NCBI RefSeq assembly: GCF_001858025.1
Contig: NZ_LZQD01000001.1
Span: 450,572 to 514,571 of the forward strand
Source: Trichormus sp. NMC-1
GTDB lineage: Bacteria; Cyanobacteriota; Cyanobacteriia; Cyanobacteriales; Nostocaceae
Direction: 5' to 3'
DNA length: 64,000 nt
A model generated the notes under the pieces. It was not told the origin of the DNA, did not search any database, and saw nothing but the letters and a program-made list of their open reading frames with translations. The position numbers and the translations under genes were made by a program. Numbering within the stretch: the first letter of the stretch is position 1; every line of letters starts with the position of its first letter. Shown here piece after piece: positions 1 through 10,712 of this stretch.

Positions 1-857
1 TGGCGGCAATCAAACCGCCGATGTACAGCGTTGCTATTATGCCTATATGGGTAGGTTCAGCGGTAGCATTTGCGGAAACAAAGATTCTTAATCCCACAAT
101 ATTTTCAATATTTATTGCAGCCGCAATTTTAATTCTGGCTTGGGAAAATATCAGTAATGATGTTTTTGATGCTGAAACAGGTATTGATAAAAATAAACAT
201 CACTCCCTTGTAAATTTGACTGGTAACAAGCAGTTAATGTTTTGGCTAGGAAATATATGTTTAGGTTCGGGTTTGCTGGGGATAATAGCGATCGCACTTT
301 TACAACAAGACCCAACTGTAATTGGTATCATTCTGCTATGCTGCGGCTTGGGCTATATGTACCAGGGACCTCCCTTTCGTCTAGGATATCAGGGTTTGGG
401 GGAAATTCTCTGCTTTTTCGCCTTTGGCCCCTTGGGAACCTCAGCAGCATACTACAGTCAAACTCAAACTTGGTCAATCACTAATTTAGCAGCTTCGGTG
501 ATTGTTGGCATTGTTACTAGTTTAGTTCTATTTTGCTCACACTTTCACCAAGTTAAAGATGACATAGCGGCAGGAAAGCGATCTCCTATTGTTCGCTTAG
601 GTACTCAAACAGGTGCTAAAGTCTTAGTCTGGTTCACTGCTAGTATCTATCCTTTCAATCTTTTATTCGTTGTATTGGGAATTTTTCCAATTTGGACTTT
701 GTTAAGTTGGGTAAGTTTACCCTTTGCTTTCAAATTATGTCGCCACGTTTTAGAAAATCACAACCAACCAGACAAAGTGAGTAACTGTAAATTCATCGCT
801 GTTGCTGTGCATTTTTGCAGTTGTTCGCTGTTGGGTGTAGGATTTATGCTGGGGTAA
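1..857 (+). CDS. menA: MenA, 1,4-dihydroxy-2-naphthoate phytyltransferase (5' end outside window)
   Basis: MenA prenylates 1,4-dihydroxy-2-naphthoate in the membrane during phylloquinone (photosystem I quinone) synthesis. The frame is open from base 3 (AAIKPP before the first ATG at 21), so the true start lies left of the window and only the first residues are missing. It is a hydrophobic UbiA-family protein of about eight membrane segments. The two acidic motifs of the family are visible: NDVFDAETGID near the N-terminus and DDIAAGKRSP in the middle. The stop overlaps the menC start (TAATG at 855-859), which indicates translational coupling. Together with menC, menE and the nearby thioesterase this makes the assignment firm. 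Confidence 0.95.
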   Translation, partial: AAIKPPMYSVAIMPIWVGSAVAFAETKILNPTIFSIFIAAAILILAWENISNDVFDAETGIDKNKHHSLVNLTGNKQLMFWLGNICLGSGLLGIIAIALLQQDPTVIGIILLCCGLGYMYQGPPFRLGYQGLGEILCFFAFGPLGTSAAYYSQTQTWSITNLAASVIVGIVTSLVLFCSHFHQVKDDIAAGKRSPIVRLGTQTGAKVLVWFTASIYPFNLLFVVLGIFPIWTLLSWVSLPFAFKLCRHVLENHNQPDKVSNCKFIAVAVHFCSCSLLGVGFMLG

Positions 858-1800
858 TGAATTATCAATTTTCCTGGCGTGCAATTAATCACAAATTCAC
901 TCGTCCTGTAGTGACAAATCATGGAATTTGGGAAATCCGCGAAAGCATAATTATTCGCCTAATTGATGTTACGGGTAAAGTTAGTTGGGGAGAAATTTCG
1001 CCTATCAGTTGGTTTGGTTCGGAAACAATTGCACAAGCTTTAGATTTTTGTCACCAACTACCAAAAGAAATTACATCAGAGATAATTTTGGCGATTCCTG
1101 ATCACTTACCAGCTTGTCAATTTGCTTTTGAATCAGCCTTATCAAGATTAGGTGAAAAATCTGCATCTATCGATATTCAAAATCTCACCTATAGTGGTTT
1201 ATTATCAGCAGGAGAAGCCGCTTTAAATCAATGGCAAAGTTTATGGGAACAAGGATATAAAACCTTTAAATGGAAAATTGGTGTAGATAATATAGCCCAA
1301 GAATTAGAAATCTTTAATTTACTAATTCAAAACTTACCCGATTCGGCAAAACTACGTTTAGATGCTAATGCTGGACTCAACTACCAAGAAGCAAAATTAT
1401 GGCTACAAACTTGCGATAATTTCCAACCAAAAATAGAATTTATCGAACAACCTTTAGCTGTGAATCAATTTACAGAAGTATTAGAATTGAGTAATTCATA
1501 TTCTACAGCAATTGCTTTCGATGAATCTGTCGCCACCTTACAACAACTCGAACATTATTATCAACAAGGTTGGCGAGGAATTTTTGTGATTAAACCGGCA
1601 ATAGCTGGTTCACCTTCTCAGTTAAGAAAATTTTGTCAACAACATAATATTGATACAGTATTTTCATCTGTATTTGAAACCCCAATTGCTAGACAAGCCG
1701 CATTGCAATTAGCCGCAGAATTATCTCTAAATAATCGTGCTGTTGGTTTTGGTATTAACCACTTTTTTACACAACCAGATTCAACCTTTCCTCAAAGTCT

Positions 1801-1816
<16 letters not shown>
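857..1816 (+). CDS. menC: MenC, o-succinylbenzoate synthase
   Basis: Enolase-superfamily enzyme that dehydrates SHCHC to o-succinylbenzoate in phylloquinone synthesis. The expected barrel residues are visible in order: the KWK lysine motif (FKWKIGV), the metal ligands in RLDANAG, IEFIEQP and AFDES, and the later lysine in FVIKPAIAG. I place the start at the ATG at 857, which overlaps the menA stop. The frame is open to 815, but those extra 14 residues lie inside menA. The last 16 bases overlap menE. A 95-bp internal segment (1269-1363) is repeated exactly at 4100-4194. Confidence 0.95.
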
Positions 1817-3489
<1,673 letters not shown>

Positions 3490-3548
3490 GGTTCAATCTA
3501 GATTCTGTACCTCATTGATCTGCAATCTGCTGTAATTACAATTAGAAA

Positions 3549-3998
3549 TTATACAATTTCCTCCCGCAACTTTCTTCTCTCAGCCCCCTCAGAGTCTTTA
3601 CGATTAGTTTCCAACCAATTGCTGATATAATCAGGCAACTCTTGCTTGATTCTGCTACTGACATCAATACAAACATGACGAGTCATAGCTTTAGCAACTA
3701 TTACCTCATCCACCGTAATTTCATAGGTAATTTCAAACTTATCCACACCTATTTGTTGGGATAATAATTTAATTACTAGCTTGTCGCCACAATACATTGG
3801 GCGAAAAAAATCTACATTAGTATGTACAATTGGAAAAGCTACAGATGGATTAGTGAAAAAAGTTTTCAAATTGATACCAAGAGCGATTAGTGATTCTTCA
3901 TAAGCTTCGTGGCAAATTCCCAAAACATTGGCAAAATACACTACTCCAGCAGCATCAGTATCTTGAAAACGCACAACCCGGTGATAATTGAAAATCAT
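3549..3998 (-). CDS. 1,4-dihydroxy-2-naphthoyl-CoA thioesterase (hotdog fold)
   Basis: A 149-residue hotdog-fold thioesterase of the 4-hydroxybenzoyl-CoA thioesterase type. The N-terminal active-site motif [15 protein letters not shown], with its catalytic aspartate, is characteristic, as is the following helix with HEAYEESL. In cyanobacteria this family hydrolyses DHNA-CoA, giving the MenA substrate. The position beside menA-menC-menE, convergent to menE, supports that role. The last 15 residues ([16 protein letters not shown]) are charged and look like a non-conserved extension. The start ATG at 3998 directly precedes the conserved strand, and no alternative is better. Confidence 0.88.
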   Translation of the reverse strand: MIFNYHRVVRFQDTDAAGVVYFANVLGICHEAYEESLIALGINLKTFFTNPSVAFPIVHTNVDFFRPMYCGDKLVIKLLSQQIGVDKFEITYEITVDEVIVAKAMTRHVCIDVSSRIKQELPDYISNWLETNRKDSEGAERRKLREEIV

Positions 3999-4099
3999 AA
4001 GATCAAGATTCCCAAATCAAAACACAAAGCAGGCAAGATGCCTGCTCTACAAATTTATTGTACTTTACTTACAAAAAAAGGGAACAGGGAACAGGGAAT

Positions 4100-4194
4100 A
4101 ATGGAAAATTGGTGTAGATAATATAGCCCAAGAATTAGAAATCTTTAATTTACTAATTCAAAACTTACCCGATTCGGCAAAACTACGTTTAGAT
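4100..4194 (+). repeat. exact 95-bp copy of an internal menC segment
   Basis: This stretch is identical base for base to 1269-1363, the part of menC around the FKWKIGV motif, in the same orientation and 2831 bp downstream. Identity stops sharply at both ends. On the left it abuts a short GGGAACA repeat run (4079-4097); on the right it is followed by a perfect intrinsic terminator. It cannot encode a menC domain. It is either a recent segmental copy or part of a small transcribed unit. Confidence 0.97.
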
Positions 4195-4212
4195 CAGTGT
4201 CATTATTTCAAT

Positions 4213-4238
4213 CTCATGTTTTTAAACATGAGTTTTTT
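4213..4238 (+). terminator. intrinsic terminator hairpin
   Basis: Perfect 9-bp inverted repeat CTCATGTTT / AAACATGAG with a 2-base loop, followed by TTTTTT on the plus strand. No annotated plus-strand gene ends just upstream; the nearest plus-strand sequence is the menC-derived segment. It therefore suggests a short unannotated rightward transcript. On the minus strand there is no T-run, so it is not the terminator of the gene at 4316-5047. Confidence 0.75.
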
Positions 4239-4315
4239 CTGTTCCCTGTTCCCTCTGAAAGCAAATTTTATTGAAATAGACCAGATTGTAGAAATGATGT
4301 GTGAATGGGTTAACC

Positions 4316-5047
4316 CTACTTTTCAGAGATATAAATTTTTAGATTAATAATTTCTTTCAAACTGCTACAGTAAGTTAGCAGCGCATAGATAAAAGTTACA
4401 ATTCCTATCATTTCCAAAAATTCTTCAATCACTATGCCAATTGCCGTTATTATGTCACGCCGACCAAAATATTCTCTTAAAAGCCCATTTATCATTTCCA
4501 TACCCAGAGATCCGCTTACATAAGAAATTGCAAAAAAGAGGAATAAATATTGAGTTTTCTTAGGTAAATCTAGGAAAAATTGGAAATATTTAAATACAAA
4601 AAATATAACCGCAGGAATCCCAAATATAACCCAGGTGTGAAAAAATATGGGGCTTAAATTAAATTGTTCTCTTAGTGATGGAATAATCAAAATTTCGTGG
4701 AAACTAAAGGCTTCATCTATGCTGAAAAAAAGAAATATTAAAGATAGATTTTTCCAATAAATAAAATACCTATCTGTCTTTTTAATTACAGTAATTACTG
4801 CTAATAATCCCGAAGAAAATAATAATATGAACGATGAATACCAAGCCGGGATATTTAACTCTGCATCCAGGCTAAAGAGATCGTGAAACCATTTTGAGCT
4901 TGGAAATGGGAACTCGGAAACCCAGAAATAAGCACTTATAACGCCAGTTAGGGTAAGACCTAAAATTATAATAATTAAACGTTGTGTAATTTTTTTAGCA
5001 GAGATATAAATTGGTAACTCTACATCAGGAGTAAATGACTGCGGCAT
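4316..5047 (-). CDS. multi-pass membrane protein of unknown function
   Basis: A 243-residue hydrophobic protein with about six predicted membrane segments. I do not recognise the family. Polar residues sit inside or beside membrane segments: SIDEAFSFHE in the middle and IEEFLEMIG near the C-terminus, together with GMEM. The pattern of acidic and histidine residues in helices could bind a metal, but this is only inference. It is the last gene of a leftward run APH kinase - HopA1 protein - membrane protein, 118 bp after the HopA1 gene, so it may be co-transcribed. Confidence 0.7.
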   Translation of the reverse strand: MPQSFTPDVELPIYISAKKITQRLIIIILGLTLTGVISAYFWVSEFPFPSSKWFHDLFSLDAELNIPAWYSSFILLFSSGLLAVITVIKKTDRYFIYWKNLSLIFLFFSIDEAFSFHEILIIPSLREQFNLSPIFFHTWVIFGIPAVIFFVFKYFQFFLDLPKKTQYLFLFFAISYVSGSLGMEMINGLLREYFGRRDIITAIGIVIEEFLEMIGIVTFIYALLTYCSSLKEIINLKIYISEK

Positions 5048-5165
5048 ATAAATCTTTTAGTAATATTCTTAACATTAACACAAAACTTTAAACCTAAAAA
5101 ATTCCCTAGATGAGGAATGTTGATTGTATAAATTATCATTTGTTCTATTCTTGCTGGAGTTCAGA

Positions 5166-6257
5166 CTACCAGTGCGATAGGGGTTGGTATATATCTTCAG
5201 AAGCAGGATTAAGGTAAGGACGATGCACGTCAACCGAATGCTGTGCAAAGTGTTCGTCAATAATCTGTATTCGCTCTTCAATGGCATTTTTACCTTTTTC
5301 CCAAGCTTCCAATAAAGCATTAGCGACAATTTGACAACGGTTTAGTCCAAAACTTTCCTGTGCCGCAAATTTGTGGTTTGGTTCTTCGGCTAAACTCAAT
5401 CCCGGAGCTAAAAATTTGGTAAATAAGGGTATTTTTGGCTGAAAATAACTTTGATGCTGTTTATAAACAGCTTGTAGCATTTTGTGAATTATGGGGTAAT
5501 CTTGTCTTTCAAAATGGAGTACTCCTGCGTCATAGCGCCCGTATGCAGCGGGATTATAGAGAACCTGAAAGCTAAAGGGAATTTCTGTATTATTTAGTTG
5601 TTGTGTCAAACTCTCCATCAGAGCGATCGCACCCGATGGCGTAAAATTAAAATAAATCCGCCCTACTCCTAAATCAGCATTTGGTGGATTTGGGCGCTCT
5701 TGTCCTACATTGCTAACCGCCACGTAACAGCCATTTTGCAAGCGGTTTTTGGGCATCCATATAGCAATAAAATCACCCACTTTGGCAGACTTTCTCCGAG
5801 ATTTGAGATAGCATTCTGGCTCAACATACAATGTCAAACCATTTTTAGTGACAGCTATAGTCTTATCAGGTTCTAATCGTAACACTTGCCAATTAGGATC
5901 ATAGTGACCAGTACCGTGATTACTCTGGTGCAGTTGCTCATAGAAATCCCAATCAATCCCCAAGCTGGAATTTTGCTCTAAAGGGTAACTTGTGTAATTT
6001 ATAGCAGCGGTATTTGCTACTGAAGTTGTTTGTAACGAACCGTTATAATAGATACCGTGGAGAAAATTACGCAGTAGTAAAGCTAAATATTTCTGTTGTA
6101 AAGCGGGCGAGTTTTGTTGAAATCTATTTGCTACTGTAGTTGGCAAAGAGAAAGGTTGATAATTGGGATGATGAATACAAAAGTTAGGCTCAATCTGGAT
6201 ATTAGCAGCAATATCAAACAAAGAATTTAGGATTTGATTAGTAGAATCATCTAGCAT
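5166..6257 (-). CDS. HopA1-family protein, putative phospho-Ser/Thr lyase
   Basis: A 363-residue protein resembling the T3SS effector HopA1 family found in many cyanobacteria. Supporting regions are the N-terminal LLRNFLHGIYYNG, the central WQVLRLEPDKTIAV, GRIYFNFTPSGA and the C-terminal SFGLNRCQIVANALLEAWE and DVHRPYLNP. In thioamitide and class V lanthipeptide clusters a HopA1-like protein acts with an APH-fold kinase to dehydrate Ser/Thr in a precursor peptide. Here the kinase gene ends 30 bp upstream in the same orientation, which fits that pairing. The lyase role is inference; I see no precursor peptide, cyclase or exporter nearby. Confidence 0.75.
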   Translation of the reverse strand: MLDDSTNQILNSLFDIAANIQIEPNFCIHHPNYQPFSLPTTVANRFQQNSPALQQKYLALLLRNFLHGIYYNGSLQTTSVANTAAINYTSYPLEQNSSLGIDWDFYEQLHQSNHGTGHYDPNWQVLRLEPDKTIAVTKNGLTLYVEPECYLKSRRKSAKVGDFIAIWMPKNRLQNGCYVAVSNVGQERPNPPNADLGVGRIYFNFTPSGAIALMESLTQQLNNTEIPFSFQVLYNPAAYGRYDAGVLHFERQDYPIIHKMLQAVYKQHQSYFQPKIPLFTKFLAPGLSLAEEPNHKFAAQESFGLNRCQIVANALLEAWEKGKNAIEERIQIIDEHFAQHSVDVHRPYLNPASEDIYQPLSHW

Positions 6258-6287
6258 TAATTAATTTGCGCCTCAAAGTTTACAATA

Positions 6288-7526
6288 CTAACAACCGCGT
6301 AGACGAGTTTTTTCGTAATAAATCCGCACTAATTGCTGTTCTTTTTCTGGTTTATGTAGTGTTTTAAATCCGGTTACAGATTGAAGAATTTCTGATTCCG
6401 AAGCACCAAAAATAGTCAGCACAGCTTGTTCAGGCATAGTTAGTAAACTTTTGGCAACTTCGAGCATACACAGATTGGTATTATCAAAATATTTACGGTT
6501 GTTCATCATCTCTTGAATTTGATGAATCAGTGCCAACCCCGTAAATTGAATAACACGCAAAAGAAAGTTTTGATTGTAGTCTAAAATCATGGGGAATCCA
6601 TGAAGATAAGCGCGAATAATAGCCAAAATTGAAGGTTGTACAACTTCCAGCGGTATCATCGCTAAATGCAAAGATTCTTCTAATTCTAGAGTAGGATCTA
6701 CTATCAGACTCGAAAGCCAAATTTTGATATAGCTTGCTAGTATAGTGCCTAAATCAAAAGCTGGATCTCCCCAAGCGCAAGCTTCCCAATCAATTAACCG
6801 CACTAAACAATTATCTAGCTGCTCCCAACGAGAATGAACCAAAATATTGTGCAACTGCAAATCGTTGTGAGTTAAACAGCAAGGATTCCATTCATAGGCC
6901 AAATCTGCAATTGCGAATTCTAGACTTTCATAGCCCTGATAGAGAGCATGAAACTTGAGTGCTTCAGTGGGAATTGTGCCAAAAATATTGGAACTAATTG
7001 AGCCTATACCTTGAGCCGGATTGTAAAAATTATAACGAAACTGACCTTGGGGCGCAGTTTCCATAAAATCACGATACTCTCGCTGTTGGAAGGTTGTCCG
7101 ATGTAAACCTGCTAATGCCGTACCAATAGCTGTAGCAATTTCTAGAGGGAAAATGCTGTTGTTTTGATAAAAATTTCCTAGCTCTACATATTCGCTGAGG
7201 TAGCTAAGAACAAGGATAGAATTTTCTTCATCAAAATCCAGTACTAATGAAGCGAGCGCGGAAATATTACCCAGAACTGGAAACTGTTGCAACAATTGGT
7301 GAAACAGCCATTCATTAAAAAACTCATGATGGCTACTACCCAAATTAATCTGCCGTTTTTGTTTTACTAAAAGTTTGCGATTATCTGTCAAAGTTACCAG
7401 AAAATTACGATTTATGCGGCTATGTTCTGGTAGCTTAGATTCATATGATGCGCCATCTTCTGCGCTACACAGACCCACCTTGTGCAGATGCTGGATAACA
7501 TTTTGAGAAGACAGTGATAACAACAT
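6288..7526 (-). CDS. APH-fold small-molecule/peptide kinase paired with HopA1 protein
   Basis: A 412-residue aminoglycoside-phosphotransferase-like kinase. The catalytic loop HNDLQLHN (about residues 221-228) and the metal-binding IDWEACAWGDPAFDLG are clear, and an N-lobe lysine occurs in KLLVKQK. It is probably cytoplasmic. In APH/HopA1 pairs known from RiPP clusters the kinase phosphorylates Ser/Thr so that the partner lyase can eliminate phosphate. It is the first gene of the leftward unit, and an 813-bp non-coding stretch precedes it. An antibiotic or small-metabolite kinase cannot be excluded from sequence alone. Confidence 0.75.
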   Translation of the reverse strand: MLLSLSSQNVIQHLHKVGLCSAEDGASYESKLPEHSRINRNFLVTLTDNRKLLVKQKRQINLGSSHHEFFNEWLFHQLLQQFPVLGNISALASLVLDFDEENSILVLSYLSEYVELGNFYQNNSIFPLEIATAIGTALAGLHRTTFQQREYRDFMETAPQGQFRYNFYNPAQGIGSISSNIFGTIPTEALKFHALYQGYESLEFAIADLAYEWNPCCLTHNDLQLHNILVHSRWEQLDNCLVRLIDWEACAWGDPAFDLGTILASYIKIWLSSLIVDPTLELEESLHLAMIPLEVVQPSILAIIRAYLHGFPMILDYNQNFLLRVIQFTGLALIHQIQEMMNNRKYFDNTNLCMLEVAKSLLTMPEQAVLTIFGASESEILQSVTGFKTLHKPEKEQQLVRIYYEKTRLRGC

Positions 7527-8339
7527 TTATTATTTCCTAGTTTCTTAAATTGATTGATTCAGAGAATTACCTATGCCGAAATTTACTTAGTGCGAGTAGT
7601 ATTAGGGCGATACTAACGAAATTACAAATATCAAGAACTATTTCTAATATCTACTAATATCTCATTTGTATTCACAAAACCTGCCAAACTGGCAAAATAT
7701 ACTTTATCTTTTCTTTAAAATTTACTGAACATAACATAGAATTTTCATACTTTTGATTCACACTTTTGAGAATTATCAAACTGGTATGTAGTACTCCTAA
7801 GTGATTGGTGATAGCTGGCGTGGCGTAAGCCATAATTACTTGTGGAAAGAAGCAACAAGGGGCAGATTTTATCACATATCATTGAGGACGGCTACATATA
7901 TATTTTTGTAGTTAATGTTATTGGCTCGGAAGTATTTATCCTGTCAAGGCTCTGAACAGCAAATAAGCTAGGTAAAGGTGTATTCTAGCCGTTAGGAATC
8001 CCAATGGCAATAAAAGATACACTTAGGAGATAAAGTACGATTTATTCATCTGTATGCTAACTAGATTAAGCTCACTATATTACACCCATACTCTAGTGAT
8101 CGCAAGTTCTGTTACAACTATCATGTATGTCATCACTATGTAATTTGTAACAAAAGTAATTTTCCACCCTGCTAAAACAGCAGTACTAATATAATTACTG
8201 GCATCAGGGAGATGTAACTTGTGGCTGAAACACTGTTACATAGTTAAAACAGCAGGAGGTAAGAGGAACTGAAGTTTTTCATGCGTTATTGTGAACGCAG
8301 TTGATCAAGGTTGAAGGAAGTCTGGATAAAATGAGGCGG
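7527..8339. other. intergenic region upstream of the APH kinase
   Basis: 813 bp, AT-rich, without a convincing gene on either strand. The only longer frame (7672-7875, minus) starts with GTG, lacks a ribosome binding site and runs through a GGCGTAAGCC-type dispersed repeat at 7821-7831. The promoter of the APH-HopA1 unit should lie at its left end. I looked for a short Ser/Thr/Cys-rich precursor peptide here and found none. Confidence 0.6.
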
Positions 8340-8845
8340 CTACTTAGAGACGACAATTTGATTGACCAACACCGTTAATGCCAGCATCCCCAAAATAATC
8401 ATCAATCCCGCTGGCATGAATTTACGTGTTTTAACTAGTCGCAACGCAAAGAAAACTACTAAAATACCAGTAATAACAGCTGCTAAAGTCAAGAAGACAT
8501 GGGGACACGGGGACGCTCTTATACCCCATGTCTAAAGCCAAGGGATTCCAGCAAGGAATGTCTTTTTTCTTCTCCACGACTTGTAGTCGGGGGCTTGAAA
8601 CCATTTGCGTCGAAAGTCGGACACAGGCGACTCTCCGCGTCGCCGCGTCTCCCACTCTCCGCGTCCTCTTCAGTCAAACCCCAGGTTTGTCCCTGAAGTT
8701 GGCAGTAAGCAGAAAAAATTAGTAACAAACCGCTAATGCTACCACTCAATAAAGAAACTTTACTTTTAGCCTGAATGTAGCCAATGATGCCACCTACTAA
8801 CGATAAAATGCCGTAGCCAAAAGCGGCAACTATACCTAAATTCAT
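8340..8845 (-). pseudogene. TMEM14-family membrane protein gene interrupted by a 185-bp insertion
   Basis: The minus strand encodes the N-terminal half of a TMEM14-like protein from 8845 (MNLGIVAAFGYGILSLVGG ... GQTWGL). The frame then leaves the family, runs 51 residues through the insertion and stops at 8519. The missing half resumes at 8492 (TLAAVITGILVVFF ... KFMPAGLMIILGM) and ends in TAG at 8340. Removing 8493-8677 together with one copy of the flanking 6-bp repeat restores a continuous 106-residue protein, the normal family size, with three to four membrane helices. TMEM14 proteins are small membrane proteins of uncertain role in bacteria. Confidence 0.88.
8493..8677. mobile_element. 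185-bp MITE-like insertion in the TMEM14 gene
   Basis: The insertion is flanked by direct repeats AGTCAA at 8487-8492 and 8672-8677, a probable 6-bp target duplication. Its ends are imperfect inverted repeats: GAAGA at both ends, then GGACACGG on one side and GGACGCGG on the other after a 5-base offset. Inside are several hairpins (GACATGGGG/CCCCATGTC, ATTCC/GGAAT, CGACT/AGTCG) and GCGTCTCC-type short repeats. It encodes nothing recognisable. This is what a small non-autonomous element would look like, although no transposase source is in the window. Confidence 0.7.
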
Positions 8846-8907
8846 TGTTACAACCTATGTAGACTTGGATTTTACTTTCAGGGTCAGTAGAAAATTACAG
8901 TTGATTG

Positions 8908-10251
8908 ATGGATAATCAAGCGATGCCTACGGCACATACTTCGTCTTATACCAAAGTTCAATTCCTCCAGCGTCAAGCCTCCTCTCTTTTACTTTACCAA
9001 TCCGTTCTCCAAGGCGAAGTAGCGATCGCATTTCTTGAACTGTTACAAGCCATACGTTACACTGACGCAGATGGGCGAGACTGTCTCAAAGCCTACGGTA
9101 GCTACTTCCAAGCTTTAGCTGCCAGCAATCAAACTTGGGAGGAATACTTAATTAGTCAAATTCTCATCGCTGATAACCCGTTTAGCAAATTGGCTCAACA
9201 GCGAGAATTTACTCATTTACCCCCAGCTTTAGTAGCAGCAGCCCAGAATGATTTGCAAAGATTGCAAAGCCTCTATGAATGTAACAGCGCCATCTTAAGC
9301 GAGTGGGTGCAAATTGTCGCTCATTTACCAGTTTCCCCCGTTGTGTGGTATCAAGAGCCAGAAAAGACAGGATTTGACCAAGGTTTGCTGGCCTCGCTCC
9401 CCCAATTAGAAACTTGGGCTGATGCGGTAGAAGATTTAGCAGCTTATTATCGACAATATGGCACAGGTTTATTTGCAGAATACCGGGCTTTTCGCTGGCA
9501 AGCAGGACAGTTTGTGGGTATCCGCTATGCTGATCCGGTAAAGCTAAGTACACTGGTGGGTTATGAGTGGCAAAAAGATACTCTGTTAAAAAATACAGAA
9601 TTTTTATTGTCAGGAGAAGCAGCACTGCACGTATTACTTTACGGTAGTCGTGGTTCTGGCAAATCTTCATTAATCAAAGCTTTGTTAAACGAATATAGTC
9701 ACAGAAACCTGCGTTTGATAGAAGTTGCCAAATCAGAACTGCAAAATTTACCTAAAATTGTCGAGCATTTGCGGGGAGTGCCACAAAAATTTATCATCTT
9801 CGTTGATGATCTTTCCTTTGAAGATGATAATGATGCCTTTAAAGCCCTAAAAGTAGTTTTAGAAGGCAGTTTAACCGCTAGACCCCAAAACACAGTTGTT
9901 TATGCAACTTCTAACCGTCGTCACTTAATTCGGGAGTATTTTAGTGATCGACCTACCCCTAAGGATAATGAAGAAGTCCATGCTTGGGATACAATGCAGG
10001 AAAAGCTATCATTTAGCGATCGCTTTGGTCTGACTTTAACCTTTGAGGCCGCAGATCAAAAAACTTATTTACAAATTGTTCAACATTTAGCAGCACAAGC
10101 AGGTATTAATCTCACTCCCCCAGATTTAGAATACCAAGCTTTGCAATGGGCAACTCGTCATAATGGACGTTCGGGCAGAACAGCACGTCAATTTATCGAC
10201 TTCTTAAAAGCAGAGTTAGCTTTGTTTGGTGAAAATAACCATAGCTTGTAG
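8908..10251 (+). CDS. DUF815-family AAA+ ATPase
   Basis: A 447-residue protein. Its C-terminal half is a P-loop ATPase of the DUF815 type: Walker A GSRGSGKSS about residues 248-256, Walker B FIIFVDDLSFEDD, then a sensor region with YATSNRRHL and a lid segment near the end (GRSGRTARQFID). The N-terminal 220 residues are a helical extension typical of the cyanobacterial members. The biochemical role is unknown. I choose ATG 8908 over the adjacent TTG at 8905. It appears monocistronic: the interrupted TMEM14 gene is divergent and 461 bp of non-coding DNA follow. Confidence 0.88.
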   Translation: MDNQAMPTAHTSSYTKVQFLQRQASSLLLYQSVLQGEVAIAFLELLQAIRYTDADGRDCLKAYGSYFQALAASNQTWEEYLISQILIADNPFSKLAQQREFTHLPPALVAAAQNDLQRLQSLYECNSAILSEWVQIVAHLPVSPVVWYQEPEKTGFDQGLLASLPQLETWADAVEDLAAYYRQYGTGLFAEYRAFRWQAGQFVGIRYADPVKLSTLVGYEWQKDTLLKNTEFLLSGEAALHVLLYGSRGSGKSSLIKALLNEYSHRNLRLIEVAKSELQNLPKIVEHLRGVPQKFIIFVDDLSFEDDNDAFKALKVVLEGSLTARPQNTVVYATSNRRHLIREYFSDRPTPKDNEEVHAWDTMQEKLSFSDRFGLTLTFEAADQKTYLQIVQHLAAQAGINLTPPDLEYQALQWATRHNGRSGRTARQFIDFLKAELALFGENNHSL

Positions 10252-10712
10252 TCAACTTACTAGTGTAGGCTAACAGAAATATAGCAGGAGTCAGGAGTAA
10301 AACTCTCTTGTAGTGAAAGTTTCATTATCAATTGATGTCCTAACCGCCCTGTCCGTTGCTGTAACTAATCAATAAAACCCTGTAAAAAAACTTTTATTGC
10401 CCATAATCTGGTCTTCTGCTTTCTTGCACTAGTGACGGCAATTTTAACTACTAACAGAATTATGTAAACATACAGCAGGAGCGAGAAAAAACAAACTTTA
10501 TATAGCAATCCTAAATGAATTCATGAAAACTTTCTGTTCCCTGTTCCCTATTCCCTATTCCCTGTTAAGAGTTCCCTGTTCCCTTCCCATGACTTACGTC
10601 ACGCTACGCGAACACCGATAAATTCTCAACTCAAATAGGATCGCTATATCTGACCTTGGCAAAAAAATTGTACTTCCAACCCAACCATATAGTTAATAAA
10701 ATGTGAGCAGTA
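10252..10712. other. repeat-rich intergenic region
   Basis: 461 bp without a supported gene. It contains a short CAGGAGT run (10284-10299), a copy of a dispersed intergenic element (10308-10363), TTCCCTG/TTCCCTA heptamers (10533-10582) and a fragment of the cyanobacterial repeat CACGCTACGCGAAC (10600-10613). The end nearest 10713 should carry the promoter of the TerB-C-like gene. Confidence 0.7.
10308..10363 (+). repeat. dispersed intergenic element, copy A
   Basis: One of four related copies in the window. The shared core reads TTGATGTCCTAACCGCCCTG followed by TCCGTTGCT, preceded by an AT-rich arm. The others are at 31295-31350, 49811-49862 (inverted) and 51156-51208. All lie between genes. 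Copies A and B also share the arm CTTGTAGTG(A/G)(A/G)AGTTTCATTATCAA. Confidence 0.85.

Noticed and set aside
5075-5329. 84-residue minus-strand frame overlapping the end of the HopA1 gene
   Set aside because: Most of it lies in another frame of a well-supported gene; no independent start signal.
7672-7875. 67-residue minus-strand frame upstream of the APH kinase, considered as a RiPP precursor
   Set aside because: GTG start without ribosome binding site, passes through a dispersed repeat, and has no leader/core pattern.
8499-8722. Plus-strand frames of 64-65 residues inside the TMEM14 insertion
   Set aside because: Made of repeat-derived sequence; no domain and no start signal.
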